DNA of 6,451 nucleotides from JBOHER01 sp050701115 (GCA_050701115.1 JBOHER010000237.1:1-6451), one strand, 5' to 3'. Positions 1-6,280 are shown, counted from the first letter of the stretch. A program made the numbers and translations. Notes: generated by a model from the letters alone, not told the origin.

Positions 1-19
1 CTCCAGGTGGGGGTCCCGG

Positions 20-103
20 CGTTTCGGCCGTTTCCCGCCCCGAGTTTGCCGTTTCCCGCACCGAGTTTGCCGTTTCCCGCACCGAGTTTGCTGGCCCGAC
101 GCC
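20..103 (+). repeat. Tandem array of a 21-bp intergenic repeat, forward orientation (array 1)
   Basis: Four consecutive 21-base units start at 20, 41, 62 and 83. Units 41-61 and 62-82 are identical. The unit at 20 differs at a few positions, and the unit at 83 keeps CGAGTTTGC and then diverges. A degenerate continuation (GGATTTGC) is seen near 104. The core is CGAGTTTGC-N2-T. There are no unique spacers, so this is not a CRISPR array. The length is a multiple of three, so reading frames through it give a repeating heptapeptide, but nothing suggests it is translated. Its function is unknown. Confidence 0.85.
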
Positions 104-130
104 GGATTTGCTGTGCTGTTCGCCAATCCA

Positions 131-214
131 ACGCTGGCAATGGCCGGCGCGGTGCCGGTAACGGGCAACTCGGTGCCCCAGCGGGCCAACGCGGTGCCGG
201 TAACGGCCAACTCG
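131..214 (-). repeat. Tandem array of the same 21-bp repeat, reverse orientation (array 2)
   Basis: Four 21-base units end at 151, 172, 193 and 214. Read on the minus strand, each well-kept unit starts CGAGTTGGC or CGAGTTGCC and continues CGTTACCGGCAC. The unit at 173-193 and especially the one at 131-151 are more degenerate. The minus-strand unit 194-214 matches the plus-strand unit 41-61 at 18 of 21 positions. Arrays 1 and 2 therefore belong to one repeat family and face each other across 27 bases, so they could fold into a long imperfect stem-loop. This array ends 16 bases before the first recognisable codon of the decayed gene that follows. Confidence 0.8.
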
Positions 215-216
215 GC

Positions 217-250
217 GCTCTCCCTCTTGACATGAGGGCCTGCCGAGAGC
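217..250. other. Inverted-repeat stem-loop between the repeat array and the decayed gene
   Basis: GCTCTC (217-222) can pair with GAGAGC (245-250). Inside it, CCTC (223-226) pairs with GAGG (234-237) around the loop TTGACAT. An alternative stem pairs CTCGGC (211-216) with GCCGAG (242-247). The loop contains a perfect -35 hexamer TTGACA (227-232), but no good -10 lies 16-18 bases downstream, so I do not call a promoter. It may simply be a leftover of the rearranged 5' end of the adjacent gene. Confidence 0.35.
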
Positions 251-712
251 ACACTGCCCGGCCTGGGATGTGCGAGCGCTGGCCTCCCACGTACTGGGCA
301 TGGCCGAGTACGCAGGCTCGCTGCGCGAGGGGTTCCGGCAGTATCGGGCGGCCACTCGGCGTGGCGGCGTGTTCATCGATGCGCTCACCGAGGTGCAGGT
401 GCGCGAGCGGGAGGCGCTCACACCGACGCAGATCGCCCAGCGGTTCCGCGCTGCGAGCCCACGCGCCGCCAGCGCCCGGCGCCGCATCCCGGCGCTTGTA
501 CGCCGTCGCCGGATGCCGATCGCGCAACCCGTCGGCGACACCTTCGAATCGTGGGCGATCGGTTTCCTCACCGATGTCGTGCTCACCCGGGACGTCTGGA
601 TGCACCGCGTCGATATCACCCGGGCGACCGGCCAACCGATGCACCTCACGGCCGAATCCTGTCCGGCCGCGAAGACGGCATTGGCCTGCTGGCAGTCGCC
701 TTGCCCTTCTGA
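231..712 (+). pseudogene. Decayed mycothiol-dependent maleylpyruvate isomerase family gene (DinB-like), 5'-truncated with an internal deletion
   Basis: The frame open from 231 to about 658 reads as an MDMPI_N/DinB-like protein of the actinobacterial mycothiol-dependent family. It has CPAWDVRALASHVLGM near the start and GGVFIDALTEVQVRERE in the middle. It then has PVGDTFESWAIGFLTDVVLT followed by DVWMHRVDITRATGQ. The expected metal ligands are present: His at 288-290, and Asp (591-593) with His (603-605) in a D-x3-H motif. About 40 N-terminal residues usual for the family are absent, and a stop at 228-230 closes the frame. After LTAE (near 655) the sequence jumps to the family's C-terminal end in another frame, LSGREDGIGLLAVALPF with stop at 710-712, so roughly 60 residues are missing. 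A GTG at 270 could start a 149-residue ORF running to 719, but that protein would lack both ends. Members act on mycothiol adducts; this copy is probably inactive. Confidence 0.8.
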
Positions 713-737
713 CTATTGATTTCGCACAGGAGAGAGA

Positions 738-862
738 GTCACGGAGACCTACCGGATCGGTACTGATATCAGCGTGCTCAGGCTGACCCGTTCGTCGGGC
801 CGGACCAGCAGGCGCTCGAGCAGATGCTGGCAGGCTTAGAACCCGCGGCAACAGCAACCTGA
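738..862 (+). pseudogene. Remnant of a second gene, probably an MBL-fold metallo-hydrolase, reduced to its two ends
   Basis: An AGGAG ribosome-binding site (728-732) is followed five bases later by GTC ACG GAG ACC, which reads (V)TETYRIGTDISVL. This resembles the N-terminus of actinobacterial MBL-fold hydrolases, but the start codon position is GTC instead of GTG. After about 779 the frame changes and the sequence reads ADPFVGPDQQALEQMLAGLE, ending PAATAT at a TGA (860-862). That resembles the C-terminal tail of the same family. The catalytic HxHxDH core and more than 200 residues between would have been deleted. The family assignment rests on recalled resemblance of two short ends. The ribosome-binding site, the codon-like ends and the frame break themselves are seen directly. 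It sits 25 bases after the stop of the first decayed gene. Confidence 0.5.
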
Positions 863-865
863 GCA

Positions 866-884
866 CCGCCGTCGCGCTCGGCGG
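866..884 (+). other. GC stem-loop just upstream of ilvD, overlapping its weak ribosome-binding region
   Basis: CCGCCG (866-871) and CGGCGG (879-884) form a perfect six-pair GC stem with a seven-base loop. The 3' arm runs into GGGG (883-886), the only purine-rich stretch before the ATG at 889. If ilvD is translated from 889, this hairpin would hide the ribosome-binding site. It could also be part of a terminator for the old upstream gene, but no T-tract follows. Confidence 0.35.
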
Positions 885-888
885 GGAC

Positions 889-2601
889 ATGCGAGACGAT
901 TCCTGCATGGAGCGCAACGAGGCAACGCAGGCCAACGTCAAACCGAGGAGCAGCGAGGTCACCAGCGGTTATGAGCGGGCTCCCGCAAGGGCCATGCTGC
1001 GCGCCGTCGGCATGACCGACGCGGACTTCGACAAGTCGCAGATCGGGATCGCCTCGTCCTGGAACGAGATCACCCCGTGCAACCTGTCGCTACAGCGGCT
1101 CGCGGCCCAGGCCAAGACCGGGGTGCGGGAGGCGGGCGGGTTCCCGATGGAGTTCGGCACCATCTCGGTGTCCGACGGCATCTCGATGGGCCATGAGGGC
1201 ATGCGTGCCTCGCTGGTCAGTCGCGAGATCATCGCGGATTCCGTGGAGTGCGTGGTGCACGCCGAGCGGATGGACGGCACGGTGCTGCTTGCCGGGTGCG
1301 ACAAGTCCTTGCCCGGCATGCTCATGGCCGCCGCACGGCTGGACCTCGCCGCGGTCTTCCTCTACGCCGGATCGACGCTGCCCGGCCACATCGGCGACCA
1401 CGACATCACCATCCAGGACGCCTTCGAGGGAGTCGGCGCCTGCGCACTGGGCCGGATCACCCCGGCCGAACTCGAGGAGATCGAACGCAACGCCTGCCCG
1501 GGCGAGGGAGCCTGCGGCGGCATGTTCACCGCCAACACCATGGCCAGCGCGGCCGAAGCCCTCGGGATGTCCCTGCCCGGCAGCGCGTCGCCGCCAGCGC
1601 CGGATCGCCGCCGCGACGACTACGCCCGCAGGTCGGGTGCCGCATCGGTCGAGTTGATCAAGCGCGGCATCACCGCCCGGCAGATCATGACCAAGGACGC
1701 CTTCGAGAACGCGATCACCGTGGTCACCGCGCTCGGCGGATCCACCAACGCCGTGCTCCACCTGCTCGCGATCGCGCGGGAAGCCGAAGTGGACCTGTCC
1801 ATCGACGACTTCAATCGGATCGGCGACCGCACGCCGTTGCTGGCCGACGTCAAACCGTTCGGGCGATACGTGATGAGCGACATCGACGGCATCGGTGGCC
1901 TGCCGGTGGTCATGAAGGCGCTGCTCGACGCGGGTCTGTTGCACGGCGACACACTGACCGTCACCGGCAGCACGATGGCGGAGAACCTCGCCGAGATCGC
2001 ACCGCCCGACCCCGACGGCAAGATCATCGCTGCTACCTCGTCGCCGTTCCGGCCCACCGGAGGTCTCACCATCCTGCGCGGATCGCTTGCCCCGGACGGT
2101 GCCGTGGTGAAGAGCGCGTCGCTGGCCGCAGGCGTCACCGAGGGAACGGCCCGGGTCTTCGACGACGAGAAGGACGCCATGGCCGCGGTGACCGCAGGGG
2201 CGATCAAGCCCGGCGACGCGGTGGTGATCCGCTACGAGGGCCCGGCGGGCGGACCCGGCATGCGCGAGATGCTCGCGGTCACGGCCGCGATCAAGGGAGC
2301 CGGGCTGGGTGAGGACGTGCTGCTGTTGACCGACGGCCGGTTCTCCGGCGCGACGCACGGTCCGTGCATCGGCCATGTCGCTCCCGAGGCCGCCCACGGT
2401 GGCCCGATCGCGCTGGTCGCCGACGGCGATCGCATCCGGCTGGACCTCGGCGCGCGCACGCTGGATCTGCTGGTCGACGATGATGAACTCGCCACAAGGC
2501 GAGCCGCCTGGCGGCCGAAGCCCGCCCGGTACACCACCGGGGTGCTGGCCAAGTTCGCCAGGCTGGTCGGATCGGCCGCCGACGGCGCCGTGTGCGGCTG
2601 A
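889..2601 (+). CDS. ilvD: Dihydroxy-acid dehydratase
   Basis: It converts 2,3-dihydroxy-isovalerate and 2,3-dihydroxy-3-methylvalerate to the 2-oxo acids, the third step of valine and isoleucine synthesis in the cytosol. The 570 residues fit the shorter IlvD type (about 575 in Mycobacterium tuberculosis). Probable [2Fe-2S] ligands are Cys64 (ITPCN), Cys137 (GCDKSLPG) and Cys209 (CPGEGACGGM). Asp138 and Lys139 lie in the Mg site, and the probable catalytic base is Ser486 (DGRFSGATHG). The C-terminus RYTTGVLAKFARLV...GAVCG is typical. The loop after FLYAGSTLPG is several residues shorter than in the mycobacterial enzyme. Two starts are possible: ATG 889, with GGCGGGG just upstream, or ATG 907 (MERNEATQ). 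Neither has a strong ribosome-binding site, and homology begins only near residue 18. No ilvB, ilvN or ilvC lies beside it, so it may be a stand-alone or second copy. Confidence 0.95.
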   Translation: MRDDSCMERNEATQANVKPRSSEVTSGYERAPARAMLRAVGMTDADFDKSQIGIASSWNEITPCNLSLQRLAAQAKTGVREAGGFPMEFGTISVSDGISMGHEGMRASLVSREIIADSVECVVHAERMDGTVLLAGCDKSLPGMLMAAARLDLAAVFLYAGSTLPGHIGDHDITIQDAFEGVGACALGRITPAELEEIERNACPGEGACGGMFTANTMASAAEALGMSLPGSASPPAPDRRRDDYARRSGAASVELIKRGITARQIMTKDAFENAITVVTALGGSTNAVLHLLAIAREAEVDLSIDDFNRIGDRTPLLADVKPFGRYVMSDIDGIGGLPVVMKALLDAGLLHGDTLTVTGSTMAENLAEIAPPDPDGKIIAATSSPFRPTGGLTILRGSLAPDGAVVKSASLAAGVTEGTARVFDDEKDAMAAVTAGAIKPGDAVVIRYEGPAGGPGMREMLAVTAAIKGAGLGEDVLLLTDGRFSGATHGPCIGHVAPEAAHGGPIALVADGDRIRLDLGARTLDLLVDDDELATRRAAWRPKPARYTTGVLAKFARLVGSAADGAVCG

Positions 2602-2602
2602 G

Positions 2603-3154
2603 CTACTGCGGCCGCCAGTGAATCTGGCTCAGGCCGAACTGGCTCTCCGCGAGGTCGCGGAGCCTGCCCCGAGCCTGGCTCCACCGGGTGGCAAGCACTC
2701 CGCTCTCGTCGGAACCGGCGTTCGCCATCCGGAGGACGAGGTCGGCGGTTTCGGAGAGCTCGTTGTAGATCTCGTCGCCGAGCACCAACCGGTGCAGCTC
2801 GAGGTCCTCGAACAATTCGGTCAACGGCACGATCTCGGTGCGGTTGCCGATCTTGGTCAGGAAGGGCTCGGTGTGCGGTGCGCTGCCGGAGCGAACCCGG
2901 TTCAGGTCGGTGGTGATCCGCGTGAGCCGGGCGAAGAGCTGGTTGAAGATGTCGTAGCGGTCGGTGAGTACGCGGTTTTCGAAGCTGGAGCGGCCGTCGA
3001 TCCGTAACTGCCGAGCGGTGAACGTCAGCTCAGTTCTCTTCTCGGCAACCTGCTCCGCGATCAGCTTGGCCACATAGATGAGGACCGCGGCGACGGCCAG
3101 CACCAGTACCACCCACAGCGGATAGCGCGTCAGCCAGTCCAGCACGTCGTTCAT
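2603..3154 (-). CDS. Small single-pass membrane protein of unknown function
   Basis: I do not recognise the family. The 183-residue protein has one hydrophobic segment at about residues 11-29 (YPLWVVLVLAVAAVLIYVA), with no charged residue. It is followed by a basic/acidic stretch (K30 to R40) and a soluble, mostly helical, charged domain of about 140 residues. The positive charges after the segment favour a cytoplasmic C-terminal domain. There is no lipobox or cleavage site, so the segment looks like an anchor. The helical part has regularly spaced hydrophobics (for example IFNQLFARLTRITTDLNRV, then LTELFEDLELHRLVLGDEIYNEL), which suggests a helical bundle or coiled coil. ATG 3154 is supported by GGAGGA on the minus strand, six bases away. 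Its stop lies one base from the ilvD stop, so the two genes converge with no room for a separate terminator. Confidence 0.85.
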   Translation of the reverse strand: MNDVLDWLTRYPLWVVLVLAVAAVLIYVAKLIAEQVAEKRTELTFTARQLRIDGRSSFENRVLTDRYDIFNQLFARLTRITTDLNRVRSGSAPHTEPFLTKIGNRTEIVPLTELFEDLELHRLVLGDEIYNELSETADLVLRMANAGSDESGVLATRWSQARGRLRDLAESQFGLSQIHWRPQ

Positions 3155-3160
3155 CGGCTG

Positions 3161-3166
3161 TCCTCC
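3161..3166 (-). promoter_or_regulatory. Ribosome-binding site of the membrane protein gene
   Basis: The plus strand reads TCCTCC, which is GGAGGA on the minus strand, with a six-base spacer to the ATG at 3154-3152. This fixes the start of the gene. Confidence 0.8.
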
Positions 3167-3225
3167 GGATTCGACCGCGCTGAATCACACACCTAGCTAG
3201 TCAGTCGGAAGCCCAGGCCGGAATG

Positions 3226-3252
3226 TTGCGCGCCGTGCGCCGCAGCTACCGT
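3226..3252 (+). promoter_or_regulatory. Candidate promoter for the epoxide hydrolase-like gene
   Basis: TTGCGC (3226-3231) and TACCGT (3247-3252, a TANNNT -10) are separated by 15 bases, slightly shorter than ideal. A transcript would begin near 3259. That leaves a leader of about 35 bases before ATG 3293 and argues against starts at GTG 3251 or ATG 3256. The wider divergent region, 3155-3250, also holds the palindrome CTAGCTAG (3193-3200), of no known meaning. Confidence 0.4.
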
Positions 3253-3292
3253 GACCATGCCACTTCACCCCGACATGCTGTGTGAGGACGCG

Positions 3293-3724
3293 ATGACCGA
3301 GGCAAACGAGATCGCGACGGTGCGGGCTTTCCTGGCCGCGTTGGAGGACTTGGACATCGACCGGGCGGTGTCCCACCTCGCGCCCGACGTCGTGTACCAG
3401 AACGTGTCACTGCCTGCCGCGCGCGGAATCGCGGCGGTCACCAGGCAACTGCGCTGGATGGCCAAGTACGGTACCGGATTCGAGGCGCGCACCCACCACA
3501 TCGCAGCCGACGGACCCTTCGTGCTTACCGAACGCACCGATGTGCTCGAAATGGGCAGCTGGCGGGCGGAGTTCTGGGTGTGCGGCAGCTTCGAGGTGCG
3601 TGATGGCCGAATCGTGCTGTGGCGCGACTACTTCGACTGGGCAAACGTGCTCGGGGCCGGCGTGCGGGGTGCCGGTCGCGCCGCCATCGCGGCCATTTCT
3701 CGTCGCCTGCGGCCGGAGCGCTGA
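3293..3724 (+). CDS. Limonene-1,2-epoxide hydrolase family protein (NTF2-like fold)
   Basis: The family adds water to small epoxides by a one-step mechanism in a cone-shaped NTF2-like barrel. From ATG 3293 the protein has 143 residues, close to the 149 of the Rhodococcus erythropolis enzyme. The catalytic set is recognisable: Tyr35 and Asn37 (VVYQN), Arg81 and Asp83 (TERTD), and Asp112 (LWRDYFDW), matching the known Tyr-x-Asn, Arg-x-Asp and distal Asp with similar spacing. This suggests a working hydrolase, unlike many SnoaL-like relatives. Its substrate cannot be read from the sequence. The start is chosen because GAGGA (3284-3288) lies four bases upstream and the family's N-terminus aligns there. 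A longer form from GTG 3251 would add 14 residues but overlaps the probable -10. It is divergent from the membrane protein gene and 116 bases ahead of the nuclease gene. Confidence 0.88.
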   Translation: MTEANEIATVRAFLAALEDLDIDRAVSHLAPDVVYQNVSLPAARGIAAVTRQLRWMAKYGTGFEARTHHIAADGPFVLTERTDVLEMGSWRAEFWVCGSFEVRDGRIVLWRDYFDWANVLGAGVRGAGRAAIAAISRRLRPER

Positions 3725-3776
3725 CCGACCAAGGTCGTGGGCCAGCCGGGTGATTTCCCCGGAACCGTTGCCGCTG

Positions 3777-3798
3777 CTTCTTTCGCCGTTCATCCGGG
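3777..3798 (+). promoter_or_regulatory. PHO-box-like direct repeat (candidate PhoP site) upstream of the nuclease
   Basis: The 11-mer GTTCATCCGGG (3788-3798) fits the Streptomyces PHO-box unit G(G/T)TCAYYYR(G/C)G at every position. The adjoining 11-mer CTTCTTTCGCC (3777-3787) fits at 8 of 11. PhoP binds tandem 11-base units of this kind. The pair ends 42 bases before the nuclease GTG, a reasonable position near a promoter. No clear -10 is seen. The link to PhoP is inference from a short motif. Confidence 0.4.
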
Positions 3799-3829
3799 TG
3801 GGCGACGATTCGCGCACAGCCCGCAGACG

Positions 3830-3835
3830 GGAGGA
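3830..3835 (+). promoter_or_regulatory. Ribosome-binding site of the nuclease gene
   Basis: GGAGGA with a five-base spacer to GTG 3841. It decides the GTG start, which is also where a Tat signal peptide begins. Confidence 0.85.
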
Positions 3836-3840
3836 CCGCG

Positions 3841-6270
3841 GTGATCTCATCACGTCGTCGACGTTTCCTGACATCGTCAGCGGCGGCCAGTGCGTTGATC
3901 TTCCCGTTGTTGTCGGTGCCGGTCGCGAACGCCGTCAGCCAGGCAGCGGTGATCGCCGAGGTCTACGGCGGCGGCGGCAACTTGGGCGCGACGCTGACCC
4001 AGGACTTCATCGAAGTCGGTAACCGAGGTACCACCGCGATCAGCCTGGACGGCTGGAGTGTGCAGTACCTGCCAGGGCAACCAGGGCTGACCAGCCGCTG
4101 GCAGGCCACCGCGCTGCGCGACAGTGTCGCCCCCGGTGGCCGGTACCTGATCGCCCAGGCGCGTGGGGCAGCCGGCACCACCGATTTGCCTGCGCCGGAT
4201 GCCTCCGGTGGCATCGCGATGAGCGCGTCGCAGGGCGTCGTCGCACTAGTCTCGGATACCGCCCCGCTCACCTGCCTGACCGTCACCGAATACGGCACCG
4301 ATACGCGGATCATCGATCTGGTCGGCTACGGCAACGCGACGATCTTCGAGGGCGCGCCCGCTCCGGCCGGGAGCAACACCAACTCGGTCGCTCGCCACAC
4401 CTCGCTGCTCGACACCGACCAGAACAGCGCCGACTTCGCTGCGGGCGCACCGACACCGACCAACGCCGCCGGTGAAACAGGGGGAGAGCCCGAGCCGGAG
4501 CCGGAGCCGGTGCCCGCGCGGATCCACGAGATTCAGGGCACGACCTGGCTCTCGCCGCTTGAGGGTCAGAAAGTGGTCGATGTTCCCGGTGTCGTCACCG
4601 CTCGGCGCACGTTCGGCTCGGCCAGGGGTTTCTGGTTCACCGATCCGGAAGGTGACGACGATCCGCGCACCAGTGATGGGTTGTTCGTGTTCACCGGATC
4701 CACCTCGCCCGCCGTTCTGGTCGGTGACGCTGTTCGGGTCAGCGGCACGGTCCAGGAGTTCTATCCGACCAATCCGGCCAGCTCGCCGCACCTGTCGCTG
4801 ACCGAGTTGGTCGACGCGCGGTGGACGGTCGAGTCCTCCGGTAATCCCGTACCAGCGGGCGAGTTCATCAAGCCGGACACCGTGCCGGAGGTGCTGACGG
4901 CCAAGCCGGGCGGGAACATCGAAAGCCGTACGCTCGAGCCGGATACCTACGCGCTGGACTTCTGGGAATCGCACGAGGGGATGACGGTGCAGATCGTCGA
5001 TGCGCCTATCGTCGGGCCGAGCACGCGGTTCAACGAGCTGTACGTGACCACCAAGCCGGACCAGTATCCGACGCCGCGCGGCGGCACCGTCTACACCGGA
5101 TACGACAATGATCCCACCGGTATCGTGAAAATCGAATCGCTCATTCCGTTCAGTGAGCGCCCGTTCCCGACCGCCGACACCGGCGACACGTTGGCCGGCA
5201 CCACGGTCGGACAGGTCGAATACGACCGGTTCGGTGGTTATACCGTGCTGGCGACCCGGCTCGGTCAAGTGGAATCCGGTGGGCTGGAACGGGAAACCAC
5301 CCGTAAGCAGAATCCGTCGGAACTCGCGGTTGCCAGCTATAACGTGGAAAACCTCTCGGGCGTTGACGAGCAGGCCAAGTTCGACGCGCTGGCGCGGGGT
5401 ATCGCACGGAACCTTGCGGCACCGGACATCGTGACCCTGGAGGAGATCCAGGACAACAACGGCCCGGACGGCACCGGCGACGGTGTGGTCGCCGCGGACA
5501 GGACTCTGCGACGGTTCGTCGACGAGATCGTCGCCGAGGGCGGCCCGCGCTACGAGTGGCGGCAGATCGACCCGCAGGACGGGGCCGACGGAGGTCAGCC
5601 GGGCGGCAACATCAGGGTCGGCTTCCTTTTCAACCCAAAACGCGTGTCCTTTGTGGACCGGGCAGGTGGGGATGCTACGACCCCGGTGGAGGTGGAGAGC
5701 TTCGCGGGCAAGCCGCGGCTGTCGATTTCGCCTGGACGCATCGACCCGGCCAACGCGGCATGGGAGGACAGCCGCAAATCGCTGGTCGGTGAGTTCGTGT
5801 TCCGCGGGCGCACCGTGTTCGTCGTGGCCAACCACTTCAGCTCCAAGGGCGGCGACCAGCCGGCGCACGGGCGGTTCCAGCCGCCCGACCGCGTCACCGA
5901 GGTCCAGCGGATCGAGCAGTCCGAGACGGTGCGCGCGTTCGTCGACGATGTGCTTGCCGTGGACCCGTCGGCGAACGTGGTGGTGGCAGGCGACCTGAAC
6001 GACTACCAGTTCTCGCCCGCGCTGAAGGTGTTCACCGAGGACGGTGTCATGCATGCCCTGATCGAGACGCTGCCCGAGTCCGAGCGGTACGGCTACATCT
6101 TCGAGGGCAAGTCGCAGGTGCTCGACCACATCCTGGTGTCCCGATGCATGCGCACCGTGGACTTCGACATGGTGCACATCAACGCCGAGTTCCACGATCA
6201 GACCAGCGATCACGATCCGCTGGTCGCCCGGCTGAAGCCCGCAGCGGGCAAGTCATCAGAGCACCGATGA
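3841..6270 (+). CDS. Tat-exported extracellular nuclease with lamin-tail, OB-fold-like and endonuclease/exonuclease/phosphatase domains (ExeM/NucH-like)
   Basis: It is probably a secreted, metal-dependent DNase. The 809 residues start with a Tat signal: RRRRFLT at 5-11, a hydrophobic stretch to about 28, and ANA at 29-31 as the likely cleavage site. A lamin-tail domain spans about 36-205 (VIAEVYGGGG, DFIEVGNRG, DGWSVQYLPG). A (Glu-Pro)4 linker follows at 216-223, then an OB-fold-like domain at about 226-330 (IHEIQG, GFWFTDP, GDAVRVSGTVQEF) and its extension to about 478. The catalytic EEP domain at 495-800 keeps Asn501 (YNVEN), Glu535 (LEEIQDN), His665 (NHFSSKGGDQP), Asp718 and Asn720 (GDLND). 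It also keeps Asp762-His763 (LDHI) and Asp790-His791-Asp792 (SDHDP). All key residues are present, so it should be active. Tat export suggests folding before secretion. The exact DNA or RNA preference cannot be read here. Confidence 0.93.
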   Translation: MISSRRRRFLTSSAAASALIFPLLSVPVANAVSQAAVIAEVYGGGGNLGATLTQDFIEVGNRGTTAISLDGWSVQYLPGQPGLTSRWQATALRDSVAPGGRYLIAQARGAAGTTDLPAPDASGGIAMSASQGVVALVSDTAPLTCLTVTEYGTDTRIIDLVGYGNATIFEGAPAPAGSNTNSVARHTSLLDTDQNSADFAAGAPTPTNAAGETGGEPEPEPEPVPARIHEIQGTTWLSPLEGQKVVDVPGVVTARRTFGSARGFWFTDPEGDDDPRTSDGLFVFTGSTSPAVLVGDAVRVSGTVQEFYPTNPASSPHLSLTELVDARWTVESSGNPVPAGEFIKPDTVPEVLTAKPGGNIESRTLEPDTYALDFWESHEGMTVQIVDAPIVGPSTRFNELYVTTKPDQYPTPRGGTVYTGYDNDPTGIVKIESLIPFSERPFPTADTGDTLAGTTVGQVEYDRFGGYTVLATRLGQVESGGLERETTRKQNPSELAVASYNVENLSGVDEQAKFDALARGIARNLAAPDIVTLEEIQDNNGPDGTGDGVVAADRTLRRFVDEIVAEGGPRYEWRQIDPQDGADGGQPGGNIRVGFLFNPKRVSFVDRAGGDATTPVEVESFAGKPRLSISPGRIDPANAAWEDSRKSLVGEFVFRGRTVFVVANHFSSKGGDQPAHGRFQPPDRVTEVQRIEQSETVRAFVDDVLAVDPSANVVVAGDLNDYQFSPALKVFTEDGVMHALIETLPESERYGYIFEGKSQVLDHILVSRCMRTVDFDMVHINAEFHDQTSDHDPLVARLKPAAGKSSEHR

Positions 6271-6280
6271 CCTGGCGCGT

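Noticed and set aside
20..214. CRISPR array
   Set aside because: The units are contiguous and 21 bases long, with no unique spacers, no longer repeat and no cas genes.
227..256. Promoter with perfect -35 TTGACA
   Set aside because: No TANNNT-like -10 occurs 16-18 bases downstream, and the hexamer sits in the loop of a stem at a rearranged gene end.
763..772. Palindrome CTGATATCAG
   Set aside because: It lies in the codons GAT ATC AGC of the second gene remnant, so coding origin explains it. Ten bases is weak evidence for an operator.
7..786. Open plus-strand frame of 259 codons across the left end
   Set aside because: Its first part is the translated 21-bp repeat and the rest is an out-of-frame reading of the decayed isomerase-family gene. 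It has no ribosome-binding site and no sensible protein features.
1090..2397. Long minus-strand open frame opposite ilvD
   Set aside because: It overlaps the confirmed ilvD reading frame throughout, has no family motifs and the composition of a GC shadow.
3726..3737. CGACC-AA-GGTCG inverted repeat just after the epoxide hydrolase-like stop
   Set aside because: The loop is too small for a terminator hairpin, there is no T-tract, and such short GC palindromes are common by chance in this composition.
4246..6213. Very long open frame on the minus strand opposite the nuclease
   Set aside because: It lies wholly within the nuclease gene, whose catalytic motifs are complete. Its translation is rich in Arg, Gly, Val and His without recognisable motifs, the usual shadow of a high-GC gene.
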